A stretch of 64,000 nucleotides of DNA from positions 62,001 through 126,000 of the forward strand of contig JACRCV010000015.1 of assembly GCA_016218825.1 (NCBI GenBank). Direction: 5' to 3'. A program made the position numbers and the translations under genes. Positions within the stretch are counted from its first letter, which is position 1. Each line of letters starts with the position of its first letter. Origin of the DNA: Deltaproteobacteria bacterium. GTDB lineage: Bacteria > Myxococcota > XYA12-FULL-58-9. The notes below the pieces were generated by a model. It was not told the DNA's origin. It did not search any database and saw nothing but the letters and a program-made list of their open reading frames with translations. Below, piece by piece: positions 1-8,134 of the stretch.

Positions 1-261
1 GGCATCGGCATCGCGGCGCGGCACCTGAAGGAGGTCTTCAAGCGCTTCTTCAGGGTCGACCGCGAGGAGGTGCACCAGCGCCACGGGACCGGCCTGGGGC
101 TGTTCGTGGCCTTCGGGCTCGCGCGCCGCCTCGGCGGCCGCATCAAGGCGGAGTCGGCTGGCCCGGGGATGGGCACGGTGATGCGGGTGACGCTGCCGGT
201 CGCGAGCCGGCCCCGGGCGCCGAAGGCTGCGGCCAAGGGCGGCGAGGCGGAGGCCAAATGA
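1..261 (+). CDS. Sensor histidine kinase, C-terminal fragment (cut by window edge)
   Basis: The frame is open from base 1, so the 5' part lies outside the window. The roughly 86 residues visible are the end of a HATPase_c domain: a GIGI G1-like motif at the very start, an F-box (VFKRFFRVD), then the G2 box GTGLGL, and a basic Ala-rich tail. These elements bind ATP in histidine kinases. The stop codon overlaps the start of the response regulator gene (ATGA), so the pair is translationally coupled and very probably a cognate two-component system. The sensor domain and phospho-accepting His are not in view, so the stimulus cannot be inferred. Confidence 0.9.
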   Translation, partial: GIGIAARHLKEVFKRFFRVDREEVHQRHGTGLGLFVAFGLARRLGGRIKAESAGPGMGTVMRVTLPVASRPRAPKAAAKGGEAEAK

Positions 262-983
262 CCGCGCCCAAGGTGCTGGTGGTCGAGGACGAGGCGCATC
301 TCGCCGCCGGGCTGAAGCTCAACTTCGAGCTCGAGGGCTTCGAGGTGCTCGTCGCCGGCACGGTGCGCGACGCCAGCCGCCTGCTCCTGCAGCCCGGCGG
401 CTTCGCGGTGATCGTCTTGGACGTGATGCTGCCGGACGCGGATGGCGTGAGCTTCTGCCGCAAGATCCGCGAGGCCGGCGACTTCACGCCGGTCATCATG
501 CTGACGGTGAAGAGCTCGGCCGAAGACCGGGTGCTCGGCCTCGAGTCCGGCGCCGACGACTACGTCGGCAAGCCGTTCGAGTTCGGCGAGCTGTTGGCGC
601 GGGTGCAGTCGGTGCGCCGGCGGCAGCGCTGGGACCAGGACCATCAGGGCAACGGCGTCGCATCGCACCGCCTGGAGCTCGGCCACAGCGTCGTCGACTT
701 CGACACCCACGAGGTCTGGGTCGACGGCGAGCTGACGTCCTTGACGCGCCTCGAGATCGACTTGCTGCGCTACTTCGCCGCCAACCCCGCCCGGGTGATC
801 TCGCGCGCCGAGCTCTTGGAGCAGGTCTGGCGCTTCGAGAACGCCCCCGACAGCCGCTCGGTCGACAACTTCATCGGCCGGCTGCGCAAGCACTTCGAGG
901 ACGATCCGGCGAAGCCGGCGTACTTCGTCTCGGTGCGCGGCGTCGGCTATCAGTTCTTCCCGGATCCGGAGCGCCGGCGGTAG
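258..983 (+). CDS. OmpR/PhoB-family response regulator
   Basis: A 241-residue DNA-binding response regulator. The receiver domain (about 1-120) has the acidic pair E10/D11, phospho-acceptor D55, switch Thr83 and Lys105 in the conserved KPFE context. The rest is a winged-helix domain ending in the typical RGVGYxF motif just before the C-terminus. Length and architecture are standard for the OmpR/PhoB family. It starts inside the kinase gene (ATGA overlap) and is the last gene of its operon. Its target genes are unknown. Confidence 0.95.
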   Translation: MTAPKVLVVEDEAHLAAGLKLNFELEGFEVLVAGTVRDASRLLLQPGGFAVIVLDVMLPDADGVSFCRKIREAGDFTPVIMLTVKSSAEDRVLGLESGADDYVGKPFEFGELLARVQSVRRRQRWDQDHQGNGVASHRLELGHSVVDFDTHEVWVDGELTSLTRLEIDLLRYFAANPARVISRAELLEQVWRFENAPDSRSVDNFIGRLRKHFEDDPAKPAYFVSVRGVGYQFFPDPERRR

Positions 984-1001
984 AGCGCACTGCGTCTGCT
1001 C

Positions 1002-1078
1002 TTGATTCCCGCGCGGCCGCGGCGTCCGCGCTCCCCACCCCCACCCCTGAATCCCCGCCCCCGGGGTGGGGCGGGGAC
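1002..1078 (-). repeat. G-rich double-hairpin intergenic repeat, copy 1
   Basis: First of five copies of a dispersed element of about 75 bp. Read on the minus strand it has a C-run/G-run inverted repeat, then G-runs separated by single bases, then a second hairpin with GCGC ends, and the conserved tail GGGAATCAA. It lies directly 3' of the lipoprotein gene that ends at 1080, in the same sense as that gene, and is antisense to the response regulator converging from the other side. Other copies: 8002, 18806, 26131 (truncated) and 36597. Confidence 0.8.
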
Positions 1079-1079
1079 G

Positions 1080-2825
1080 TCAGTCCTTCCGGCAGGCCCG
1101 CAGCTGGATGTACGGCATCGTGACGTCGACGCTGGCGGCGCCGGCCGCGGCGCTCGTGAACGCTCCTACGTCCACGTCGTGGGCGTGGCCACCGTTGTCC
1201 GTGGAGTTGAACGCGGCGACGTCGACGCCGTGCGTATGGCCGGCGGCCGCAATCAGCGGGGTTTCGTTGAGGCTGCCGCTGCCGGAGCTCACATCGTGGG
1301 AGTCACCGGCCCACACTTGGCCGGGCGACAGGACGCTGGTGTTGGTGGGGGCGACGATGCTGCTGCCGCCTTGCTTGCGGATCTCGTGGTTGTGCCCGCC
1401 GCCGGAGACGGAGGTCGTGCTCGGCGGATCGACGCCGTGGTTGTGGGCACCGACGGCGGTGCTGGTGGTGTTCGGCGGATCGATGCCGTGGGTGTGCTGC
1501 GGCACCGCGGTGATCTCGCGCAGACCCTGATTGCCCACGCCCACGCCGACCATGCCTTCGACGCTGCCACCCGCCGGCAGGCCGACGACGGTGCGGCCGC
1601 GCGCCGCCTGGTACTCCGACCAACCGGGCGGACAGGCGCCGGCGAAGAAGCCGATCAAGCCGGGCGGGGTCTGGCGGCGGACCGTCATGCCGACGACGGA
1701 GCGGTCGATGGCCATGGTGGCGAGCGTCGCGACGCCGTTCGACGACGGGTTGCTGACGGCCTCGAGGCCGTTGCTGTCGCCGACGCTCTTCTTGCCCACG
1801 AGCACGTAGCCGTCGCCGGCGCCGAGCGCGTCGAAGGTCGACGAGGCGCCGAGCAGGTGCAGCGCGAGGACGAGCTGCCCGTCCGCCGCCAAGCCCTGGA
1901 TATTGCCGGCCGAGGCGAGGACGACGACGTAGTCGTTCGGGATGTTGCCGGGGTTTGCGGCCCACAGCAGCACGTCGCGGAGCTTCTGGGCCTCGGTGGT
2001 CGCGAACGGCCCCTTCGACCACATCCCCGAGCCGGCGCTCTGGTTGACGACCTGACGCGTGACGAGGTCGAGGATCACGAGATAGAGACCGGCGCTCGAG
2101 TTCTCACCGGCCCCCACCTGCTCGACGCCGTTGATCAGGACGCTGCGCTCTCCCGGGGTCGAGGCGCCGATCGCCGAGATCGTGGTGACGTCGCCGGCGA
2201 GGCCGCCGCGGAGCACCAAGGTCGGGTCGGCGGCGAGGGTGTTGTTGATGCTGGTGACGATCTGGGCGCCCGAGGCGTCGAGGCTGCCGGGCTCGCCTTG
2301 CAGCAAGCTCAGGTTGGCGTTGCAGGCGCCGGCCTGGTTGCTGAAGGTGAGGAGGTAGGAGCCTTTGACGATGTCGGTCGGCAGCGCCAGCTCCACCCGG
2401 GTGTCGGTGCCGGCGTTGCAGGCGACGAGGTTGGTGGCGGCGCGGGGCGGGTCGATGCCGGTGAGGGTGGCCTCGGCGCCGAGGAGGTGCTGGCCGGTGA
2501 CGACCAGGCGGTCCATCAAGTGGCGCTCGGTGTGGCCGCCGGTGACGTCGATCGAGCCGCTGCCGTTCGCGGTCTCGATGATCGGCGCCTCGCCGGTCGG
2601 CGTGCCGGGGACGCACGAGCCGTTGCGGCAGACGTTGCCGGGCTCGCAGTTCGAGTCGTAGATGCACACCGCCTGGCAGGTGCCGGAGATGCAGAGGACG
2701 CCGCTGTTGCAGTCGGAGTCTTTGACGCAAGCGCTGCCCTGGCCGCCGTTGCCGGTGGTGACGCTGCCGTTGCAGCTCCAGGTGCAGGACAACAGAAGCG
2801 CCAGTGCCAGGTTGCCACGGCTCAT
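1080..2825 (-). CDS. Modular surface lipoprotein with TIG-like, ILEI-like and tail-collar/HxH modules
   Basis: A 581-residue predicted lipoprotein. The start at 2825 is chosen because AAGGAG lies 8 bases upstream and a signal peptide with an LLSC lipobox (Cys14) follows; the frame is open further upstream, but without a signal sequence. In order: two Cys-rich motifs (30-72), a TIG/IPT-like region (80-180) ending in a short collagen-like LLQGEPGS linker, a segment resembling the ILEI/PANDER fold (246-350), a phage tail-collar-like motif (PGLIGFFAGACPPGW, from 388), and a His-rich tip with five HxH motifs (about 444, 461, 478, 530, 547). It shares its N-terminal scaffold with the proteins at 28787 and 57675. 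Inference: a surface-displayed adhesin or fibre-like protein. The module names come from motif recognition only. Confidence 0.75.
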   Translation of the reverse strand: MSRGNLALALLLSCTWSCNGSVTTGNGGQGSACVKDSDCNSGVLCISGTCQAVCIYDSNCEPGNVCRNGSCVPGTPTGEAPIIETANGSGSIDVTGGHTERHLMDRLVVTGQHLLGAEATLTGIDPPRAATNLVACNAGTDTRVELALPTDIVKGSYLLTFSNQAGACNANLSLLQGEPGSLDASGAQIVTSINNTLAADPTLVLRGGLAGDVTTISAIGASTPGERSVLINGVEQVGAGENSSAGLYLVILDLVTRQVVNQSAGSGMWSKGPFATTEAQKLRDVLLWAANPGNIPNDYVVVLASAGNIQGLAADGQLVLALHLLGASSTFDALGAGDGYVLVGKKSVGDSNGLEAVSNPSSNGVATLATMAIDRSVVGMTVRRQTPPGLIGFFAGACPPGWSEYQAARGRTVVGLPAGGSVEGMVGVGVGNQGLREITAVPQHTHGIDPPNTTSTAVGAHNHGVDPPSTTSVSGGGHNHEIRKQGGSSIVAPTNTSVLSPGQVWAGDSHDVSSGSGSLNETPLIAAAGHTHGVDVAAFNSTDNGGHAHDVDVGAFTSAAAGAASVDVTMPYIQLRACRKD

Positions 2826-2949
2826 GTGCACATCTCCTTGGTCGGGGGCCCCGGCGCCAAGGTTAGCCGGATATTCGGCGGAGTTCGAGAGGAAATCGGC
2901 GTCGAACGGGCGCGGGCGCTCTGCGGCCGGCAGGTCGGGGACGACTTGG

Positions 2950-3006
2950 TCAATAGGTCGGCAGCGCCTCGATCTCGGAGAAATGGGCGTCTTGCGACAA
3001 CAGCAG
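2950..3006 (-). pseudogene. C-terminal remnant of a PIN-domain (VapC-like) toxin
   Basis: On the minus strand the frame ending with TGA at 2952-2950 reads LLLSQDAHFSEIEALPTY. This resembles the last strand and helix of PIN-domain ribonucleases, where an acidic residue and HF precede a short I..L motif. No PIN core or start codon can be traced upstream, because the MazE-like antitoxin gene begins at 3061. It is best read as a decayed end of a former VapBC-type module. The match rests on a very short segment. Confidence 0.35.
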
Positions 3007-3060
3007 GCCGCCGGGGAGCAGGGGTTTTCGATTCGGCGCGGCGGTGCTATTGTGAGGGTC

Positions 3061-3309
3061 ATGAACAGGTTAAATATGACACTTGACGATGACACGTTTC
3101 GGAGCCTGCAACGACACGCCGGCGAGGAACACTCCCGTCTCGCGACGTTCGCCGGGCGCTTGCTGCGTGACGCCCTCGAGCGGCGGGAGGCCCGGGAGCG
3201 TGCCCGTGCGCTCGCCGCCGACTATCGCGCCGGTGCCACCGACGTGCGCGGCGGTCTCGACGACCTGGAGCTCGCACAGCTCGACCTCATGGGGGCCGAG
3301 GATGAGTGA
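3061..3309 (+). CDS. MazE-like / ribbon-helix-helix antitoxin
   Basis: An 82-residue protein beginning MNRLNMTLDDDTFRSLQRHA, which looks like a ribbon-helix-helix strand followed by a helix. A long charged helix and an acidic C-terminus follow (DDLELAQLDLMGAEDE), as is usual where an antitoxin wraps its toxin. The start at 3061 is the first ATG in frame before the RHH strand; a second Met is at residue 6. It overlaps the MazF-type gene by 8 bases, the classic antitoxin-first layout. It probably represses its own promoter together with the toxin. The family is inferred from position and composition. Confidence 0.8.
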   Translation: MNRLNMTLDDDTFRSLQRHAGEEHSRLATFAGRLLRDALERREARERARALAADYRAGATDVRGGLDDLELAQLDLMGAEDE

Positions 3310-3667
3310 CTCGGAGGCCATCGGCCGCGGCGACATCCTGTGGGTCAACTGCGACCCGGCGGTCGGCGTGGAGCCGCGAAAGACCCGAACCTGCGTCGTG
3401 GTCTCGAACGACATCGCCAATCGATTCGGCGCGGCCGTCACCGTCGTCCCGACGCAGCGCTACAACGCCGAGCGGGCGTCGAGGGCCTACATGGTCGACC
3501 TGCGCCGACCGCGGTCGACCCTCAAGGAGGACCGCGTGGCGAACGCTTCGATGATCATGACCTACGACCGCCGGCGAGTGGTTCGCCGCGCGGGTCGCCT
3601 CGGCGCCGACACCCGCAAAGCCCTGGACCGCGCCCTGGCGATCCATCTCGGCCTGACGCCGCCGTAG
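3302..3667 (+). CDS. MazF/PemK-family mRNA interferase toxin
   Basis: A 121-residue protein with the MazF-family N-terminal signature (GDILWVNCDP, then a KTR motif and the CVVVSND strand) and a following strand VTVVPTQ. MazF toxins are small SH3-like barrel endoribonucleases that cleave mRNA at short sequences and are held inactive by the antitoxin. Length fits the family. Its start lies inside the antitoxin gene (ATGAGTGA overlap), so translation is coupled. Cleavage specificity cannot be read from sequence. The module sits beside a PIN-toxin remnant, suggesting toxin-antitoxin turnover here. Confidence 0.9.
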   Translation: MSDSEAIGRGDILWVNCDPAVGVEPRKTRTCVVVSNDIANRFGAAVTVVPTQRYNAERASRAYMVDLRRPRSTLKEDRVANASMIMTYDRRRVVRRAGRLGADTRKALDRALAIHLGLTPP

Positions 3668-3694
3668 CAGGCCAGGCGCCGAAAGCCTGGCAGG

Positions 3695-3855
3695 CGGCCG
3701 CGCGCGCACCGCAGCGGGGGGCCGCGAGCCGGAGGTCATGCGCGTGTCGAAGCCGCTGCCGTCATTCGGTACTTCTCGTCATCGAGGCACGGCCACGCCG
3801 AAGGCGCCGTCGAAGGCGAGGGGTGCCCCCCGAGGAGCACAGTGCGGCCGCTCTG
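3695..3855 (+). repeat. Imperfect-terminal-inverted-repeat element, copy 1
   Basis: A segment of about 161 bp between two co-directional genes. It is similar to 16918-17084: shared blocks include a CGGCCGCGCG start, a GGGGGGCCGCGAGCCG block, CGGTACTT in the middle, and an end that reads GAGCACAGTGCGGCCG then CTCTG. The two ends are imperfect inverted repeats of about 30 bases. No coding capacity is evident. It could be a MITE-like element or a large structured repeat. Similarity was judged by eye. Confidence 0.6.
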
Positions 3856-3938
3856 AGCCCAAGACCGCGCGGCCCGTCGACCCTTGAAATCGCCGCTGCA
3901 AATGGGCAGATTGCGGGCCCGCCGCGGGAAGGAGCGCC

Positions 3939-4484
3939 ATGGAGACCTACAAGGCCGTCTTCGTCGACTATCTGCGCAAGGAGATGGCGCGTCGGGGCAA
4001 AGAGTGCGAGGCGGCGGTCATGGCGCGGCTGTCGGTCGAGGACCAGCAGGCATTTCGGGCGCTGTTGCCGATGGCCTGGATCTCGCCGCAGCTCGGTGCC
4101 CGCATCCTCGAGGCCGCCGGCGCGGTGTTGTTCGCCGATCACGAAGATCCAATCTTCGAGCTCGGCCGCGGCCAGGCCCACAACGACATGACCGGCATCT
4201 ACCGCATCCTGATGAAGGTCGCGACCGTGCCCATGGTGATCGGCCGCGCCGCGACTCTCTTTGGCACCTACCACCGCAAGGGCGCCGCCGCGGTCGAGCA
4301 CCAGTCCGGCGCCGCGAACGGGGTGTTCCTCATCAAGGACTACGCCGACCTGCCGGCCGGTATCCGCAGGAGCGTCGGCGGCTTCATCACCGGGCTCCTG
4401 GAGCTGACCGGCGCGAAGGACATCCGGGTGAAGAGTGACGAGAGCAACCCGGCGCTGTGGCGCTGGGAGATCGCCTGGCGTTGA
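3939..4484 (+). CDS. Small soluble protein, possibly TIGR02265/DUF2378-like
   Basis: A 181-residue protein with no signal peptide or membrane segment. The start is the ATG after a GGAAGGAG ribosome site. The first half is helical (MARLSVEDQQAFRALLPMAW). The second half alternates strands and helices and ends in WRWEIAWR, a layout that recalls the myxobacterial TIGR02265 (DUF2378) family and V4R/heme-NO-binding folds. That resemblance is weak and from memory. It is monocistronic, with a repeat element upstream and an ABC transporter cluster downstream. Function unknown. Confidence 0.6.
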   Translation: METYKAVFVDYLRKEMARRGKECEAAVMARLSVEDQQAFRALLPMAWISPQLGARILEAAGAVLFADHEDPIFELGRGQAHNDMTGIYRILMKVATVPMVIGRAATLFGTYHRKGAAAVEHQSGAANGVFLIKDYADLPAGIRRSVGGFITGLLELTGAKDIRVKSDESNPALWRWEIAWR

Positions 4485-4631
4485 CCGCCCGCAGGTCGAT
4501 GCACTATGAAGGCGGCCCCCGAGCAAGTCTCGGGAATAAGGCGTTCTGTTCGTTGATTCATCGGGCGCCGGCGAGTCACAGGCCGGCCACCCGTCCGTGA
4601 GTTGGCAGGCCACCTAGGAGGGCAACGAGCA

Positions 4632-5606
4632 ATGGCGGACACCGCTAGCGAAGCGATGGTGGAGACCAAGGCGCTCCACAAAGAGTACGGCGCCACCGTC
4701 GCCGTCAACAGCATCTCGTTCAAGGTCTCGCGCGGCGAGGTCGTGGGCTTTCTGGGCCCGAACGGCGCCGGCAAGACGACGACGATGAAGATGCTCACCG
4801 GCTTCTTGAAGCCCACCCGCGGCAGCGTCTTCGTCGGCGGCGTCAGCGTCGCCGACGACCCGATCGCCGCGCAGCGCCGCATCGGCTATCTGCCGGAGAA
4901 CGCGCCGCTTTACGACGACATGATGGTCGTCGACTTCTTGCGCTTCGTCGCCGACTTGCGCTCGATCCCCGCGGCCACCGCGACCGGCCGGCTGAAGAAC
5001 ATCGCCGAGCGCTGCGGCCTGATGAACGTGCTCGGCAAGGACATCGGCCAGCTGTCGAAGGGCTACCGCCAACGCGTCGGCCTGGCGCAGGCGATGCTGC
5101 ACGACCCCGACCTGGTGATCCTCGACGAGCCGACCTCGGGCCTCGACCCCAATCAGATCGTCGAGATCCGGTCGCTGATCAAAGACCTGGGCAAGGAGAA
5201 GACCGTCATCCTCTCGACCCACATCCTCCCCGAGGTCCAGGCCACCTGCAGCCGCATCATCATCATCAGCGACGGCAAGCTGGTCGCCGACGACAAGACC
5301 GACACCTTGACCACCGGCCAGACCGGCTCGGTGATCAAGGTGATCGTCAAGTCGAAGAACGGCCCGCTCGACGAGGGCAAGGTCAAGGGCATCTTCAACG
5401 ATCTGCCGGGCGTCCAGGCGGTCGACCGTCACGACTCCGAAGGCACCGGGACGTTGGGCTTCACGCTGCGCGCCAGCGGTGCGAGCGATCCGCGCGAGGC
5501 GATCTTCTCCGCCGCCGTCAGCCATAACTTCGTGCTGCTCGATCTGCACCGCGAGCGCGTGTCCCTCGAAGACACCTTCCGCCGCCTGACCCGCGGTGAG
5601 AACTAG
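4632..5606 (+). CDS. ABC transporter ATP-binding protein (GldA/CcmA-like)
   Basis: A 324-residue ATPase subunit. The start at 4632 is preferred because GGAGGG lies 9 bases upstream; an in-frame start 30 bases earlier lacks a good site. Walker A is GPNGAGKT (42-49), the signature is LSKGYRQRVGLAQAM, Walker B is LVILDEPTSGLDP, and the H-loop region is LSTHILPEV. The C-terminal third is the extra domain seen in ABC-2/GldA-type ATPases. It is the first gene of a four-gene operon with a permease, a GldG-like and a DUF4340 protein. The cargo is unknown. Relatives act in gliding motility or envelope export, but that role is not shown here. Confidence 0.93.
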   Translation: MADTASEAMVETKALHKEYGATVAVNSISFKVSRGEVVGFLGPNGAGKTTTMKMLTGFLKPTRGSVFVGGVSVADDPIAAQRRIGYLPENAPLYDDMMVVDFLRFVADLRSIPAATATGRLKNIAERCGLMNVLGKDIGQLSKGYRQRVGLAQAMLHDPDLVILDEPTSGLDPNQIVEIRSLIKDLGKEKTVILSTHILPEVQATCSRIIIISDGKLVADDKTDTLTTGQTGSVIKVIVKSKNGPLDEGKVKGIFNDLPGVQAVDRHDSEGTGTLGFTLRASGASDPREAIFSAAVSHNFVLLDLHRERVSLEDTFRRLTRGEN

Positions 5607-5616
5607 AGGTACTCAG

Positions 5617-6336
5617 ATGAAGAACGTCATCACCATCGCGAAGCGCGAGCTGAAGAGCTACTTCGACTCGCCGATCGCCTACATCGTCATCGTCGCGTTC
5701 CTGGCGGTCGCCGGCTGGATGTACTTCTCCGCCTTGTTCCTGCAAGGGCGGGCCGACATGCGCTCGTTCTTCCAGCCGTCGCCGTTCTCGCCGACGATGC
5801 TGCTCGTGATCCTGGCGCCGGCGGTGACCATGCGGCTCATCGCCGAAGAGCGCAAGACCGGCACCATCGAGCTGTTGACGACGATGCCGATCACCGACGC
5901 CGAGGTCATCGCCGGCAAGTTCCTCGCGGCGCTGGGGCTCATCGTCGTCGCGCTCGGCGTGACGCTGTTCTACCCGATCACCGTCGCCGCGGTCGGCAAG
6001 CTCGACTGGGGCCCGGTGGTCTCCGGCTACCTCGGGATCTTCTTGTTCTCGGCGGCGCTCATCGCCGTCGGGCTCTTGTGCTCGACCTTCACCCGCAACC
6101 AGATCGTGGCGTTCATCGTCGCGTTCTTGGTGTCGGCGGTGTTGTACTTCGTGTTCTGGCTGCAGTTCTTCCTCCCCGAGTTCTTGGCGCCGATCGTCGA
6201 GTATCTCTCGGTGAGCTTCCACCTCGACAACCTGTCGCGCGGCGTCATCGACACCCGCGACGTCCTCTATTACCTGAGCGTGACCGCGGCCGCGCTCTTC
6301 TTCGCCGAGCGCTCGCTCGCGCGGCAGCACGCTTGA
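5617..6336 (+). CDS. ABC-2 type transporter permease (GldF-like)
   Basis: A 239-residue integral membrane protein with six hydrophobic segments. It begins MKNVITIAKRELKSYFDSP, the usual ABC-2/GldF opening, with the first membrane span at about 20-40. The RLIAEERKTGTIELLTTMPI motif is typical of ABC-2 permeases and couples to the ATPase. The start at 5617 lies 10 bases after the ATPase stop; the earlier in-frame ATG is inside the ATPase gene. It forms the membrane channel of the ABC complex with 4632-5606. Confidence 0.92.
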   Translation: MKNVITIAKRELKSYFDSPIAYIVIVAFLAVAGWMYFSALFLQGRADMRSFFQPSPFSPTMLLVILAPAVTMRLIAEERKTGTIELLTTMPITDAEVIAGKFLAALGLIVVALGVTLFYPITVAAVGKLDWGPVVSGYLGIFLFSAALIAVGLLCSTFTRNQIVAFIVAFLVSAVLYFVFWLQFFLPEFLAPIVEYLSVSFHLDNLSRGVIDTRDVLYYLSVTAAALFFAERSLARQHA

Positions 6337-6346
6337 GGAGGGTGCC

Positions 6347-7978
6347 ATGACCAATCGCAAGCGCACGGACCTGACGGTGTTCACTCTGGCGGTGCTCGGG
6401 AGCCTGGTCGCCCTGAACATCATCGGCATCAAGCTCTTCGGCCGCCTGGATCTCACCCACGACCGCGAGTTCACGCTGTCTAGAGCCACGAAGTCGGTGC
6501 TGCGGGACCTGAAGGACCCGGTCACGGTCCGCGCCTACTTCACCAAGGATCTGCCGCCGCCGTTCTCGTCCAACGCCCGCTACGTGCGAGATCTGCTCGA
6601 GGAGTACTACTCGGCCGGACACGGCAACTTCCGCTACGAGTTCATCAACCCCGAGGCCGAGGAGACCGACGCCGACAAGGAGAAGAAGAAGGAGGTCAAG
6701 ACCGACATCTTCGGGCGCGCGGTGCGCGAGGCGACCAGCATCGAGCGCGAGCTGCAGACCGTCGGCATCCAGCCGATGCAGGTGCAGGTGAACGAGGGCG
6801 ACAAGCTCGAGGTCAAGCGCGCCTACATGGGCCTCGCCATCAAGCACGGCGACAAGACCGAGGCGATCCCGGTGGTCCGCTCCACCGCCGGCCTCGAGTA
6901 CGACCTGACGACGATGGTCCGCAAGATGACCCGCGAGCGCACCCCGAAGGTGGTGCTGCTGTCGTCGCTCGAAGGGGCTGAGATGCAGCAGGCCTACGGC
7001 CGCATGCTCGCGGTGTTGAACGAGATGTACCAGGTGAGCCCGCTGCCGCTGCAGACGACCTCCGAGATTCCGACCGACGCCGACGCCCTGGTGGTGTTGG
7101 GGGTGCGGGACCCGGTCTTGGAGCCGTTGAAGAAGTCGATCGACGCCTTCATCACCTCGGGGCGCTCGGTGGCGTTCCTGCTCGACGCCGCCAAGGTCGA
7201 TCTGCAGACGGCGCAGGCGGAGCCGATCGAGCACGGCCTCGCCGAGATGTTGACGAGCTACGGGGTCACGATCGGCGAGGGCCTGGTGCTCGACGCCGCG
7301 TGCGCGACCCTGAACGTCACCCAGCAGCGCGGCTTCATGCGCATCAGCCAACCGGTGAAGTACCCGTTCATGCCGCTCCCCGAGAGCCTGGATCCGGATC
7401 ACCCGCTGACCCGCGGTCTCTCCCAGGTGGCGTTCCCGTTCACCTCGCCGCTCACGGTCGGCGCGCCGGCGGACGGCGCGGTGAAGGCGGAGGTGCTGGT
7501 GCGCTCGTCGGCCGAGAGCTTCGTGCACAAGGCGCCCTACAACCTCGATCCGTTCCAGCGCTGGACCTCCGAGGGCTTGAGCGACAAGGGCGCGAAGCCC
7601 ATGGTCGTGACCCTCACCGGGCCGATCAAGAGCTTCTTCGGCGGTGGCAGCCAACCGGAGGCCGGCGAGTCGAAGGAGCCCGAGGGCGCGAACGCCCGGG
7701 TGTTGGTCGCCGGCGGCTCGATGTTCGTCTCCGACCAGTTCATGGCCAAGGGCAGCGAGGCGCTGCTCTTGAACCTCTTGGACTGGATGGTGCTCGACGA
7801 GGAGCTGCTCGCGGTGCGCTCGCGCGGCCTGGCGGCGGCGCCGCTCGACGAGCTCTCGGACGCCAAGCGCAACACCCTGAAGTACGCCAACATCGTCGGG
7901 GTGCCGCTGGCCTTCATCGCCTTCGGGTTGATGCGCTGGCGGATGCGCGAGAATCGGCGCAGCAAGGTGACGCTCTAG
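6347..7978 (+). CDS. GldG-like extracytoplasmic ABC-complex protein
   Basis: A 543-residue protein with one N-terminal membrane span (about 10-32), a large extracytoplasmic domain and a C-terminal membrane span (about 510-530) followed by a basic tail. Early motifs (DLTHDREFTLSRATKSVLRDL, then VTVRAYFT) match the GldG/ABC-type uncharacterised family, a beta-strand-rich module paired with GldF-type permeases. It begins 10 bases after the permease, with GAGGAGGG upstream. It probably acts as the periplasmic partner of the transporter. The G-rich repeat lies just after its stop and before the DUF4340 gene. Confidence 0.85.
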   Translation: MTNRKRTDLTVFTLAVLGSLVALNIIGIKLFGRLDLTHDREFTLSRATKSVLRDLKDPVTVRAYFTKDLPPPFSSNARYVRDLLEEYYSAGHGNFRYEFINPEAEETDADKEKKKEVKTDIFGRAVREATSIERELQTVGIQPMQVQVNEGDKLEVKRAYMGLAIKHGDKTEAIPVVRSTAGLEYDLTTMVRKMTRERTPKVVLLSSLEGAEMQQAYGRMLAVLNEMYQVSPLPLQTTSEIPTDADALVVLGVRDPVLEPLKKSIDAFITSGRSVAFLLDAAKVDLQTAQAEPIEHGLAEMLTSYGVTIGEGLVLDAACATLNVTQQRGFMRISQPVKYPFMPLPESLDPDHPLTRGLSQVAFPFTSPLTVGAPADGAVKAEVLVRSSAESFVHKAPYNLDPFQRWTSEGLSDKGAKPMVVTLTGPIKSFFGGGSQPEAGESKEPEGANARVLVAGGSMFVSDQFMAKGSEALLLNLLDWMVLDEELLAVRSRGLAAAPLDELSDAKRNTLKYANIVGVPLAFIAFGLMRWRMRENRRSKVTL

Positions 7979-8001
7979 CGCCGTTCGCACGCGGCGTCGG
8001 A

Positions 8002-8085
8002 TCTTCGCCCCCGCCCCACCCGGGGGCGGGGGACGGGGGGTGGGGGTGGGGAGCGCCGCGGCTGCCGCGGCGCGGGAATCAAAAA
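8002..8085 (+). repeat. G-rich double-hairpin intergenic repeat, copy 2
   Basis: A complete copy: a near-perfect C/G inverted repeat, then runs of six, five and four G separated by single T, then a second hairpin with ten-base arms (GCGCCGCGGC and its complement), then GGGAATCAAAA. It lies 24 bases after the GldG-like stop, in the same sense as that gene, and about 50 bases before the DUF4340 gene, so it may attenuate transcription within the operon. Confidence 0.85.
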
Positions 8086-8134
8086 GTCGAGGCGGAGGCG
8101 GTTTGGGACCGCGCTAGGCACAAGGAGGATCGTC

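Noticed and set aside
1002-3086. A 694-codon plus-strand frame over the first modular lipoprotein gene
   Set aside because: Composition is Ala/Gly/Arg/Val-rich and starts in the repeat; the minus-strand gene has a signal peptide and recognisable domains.
6245-7990. A 581-codon minus-strand frame antisense to the GldG-like gene
   Set aside because: His/Arg/Leu-rich shadow with no domains.
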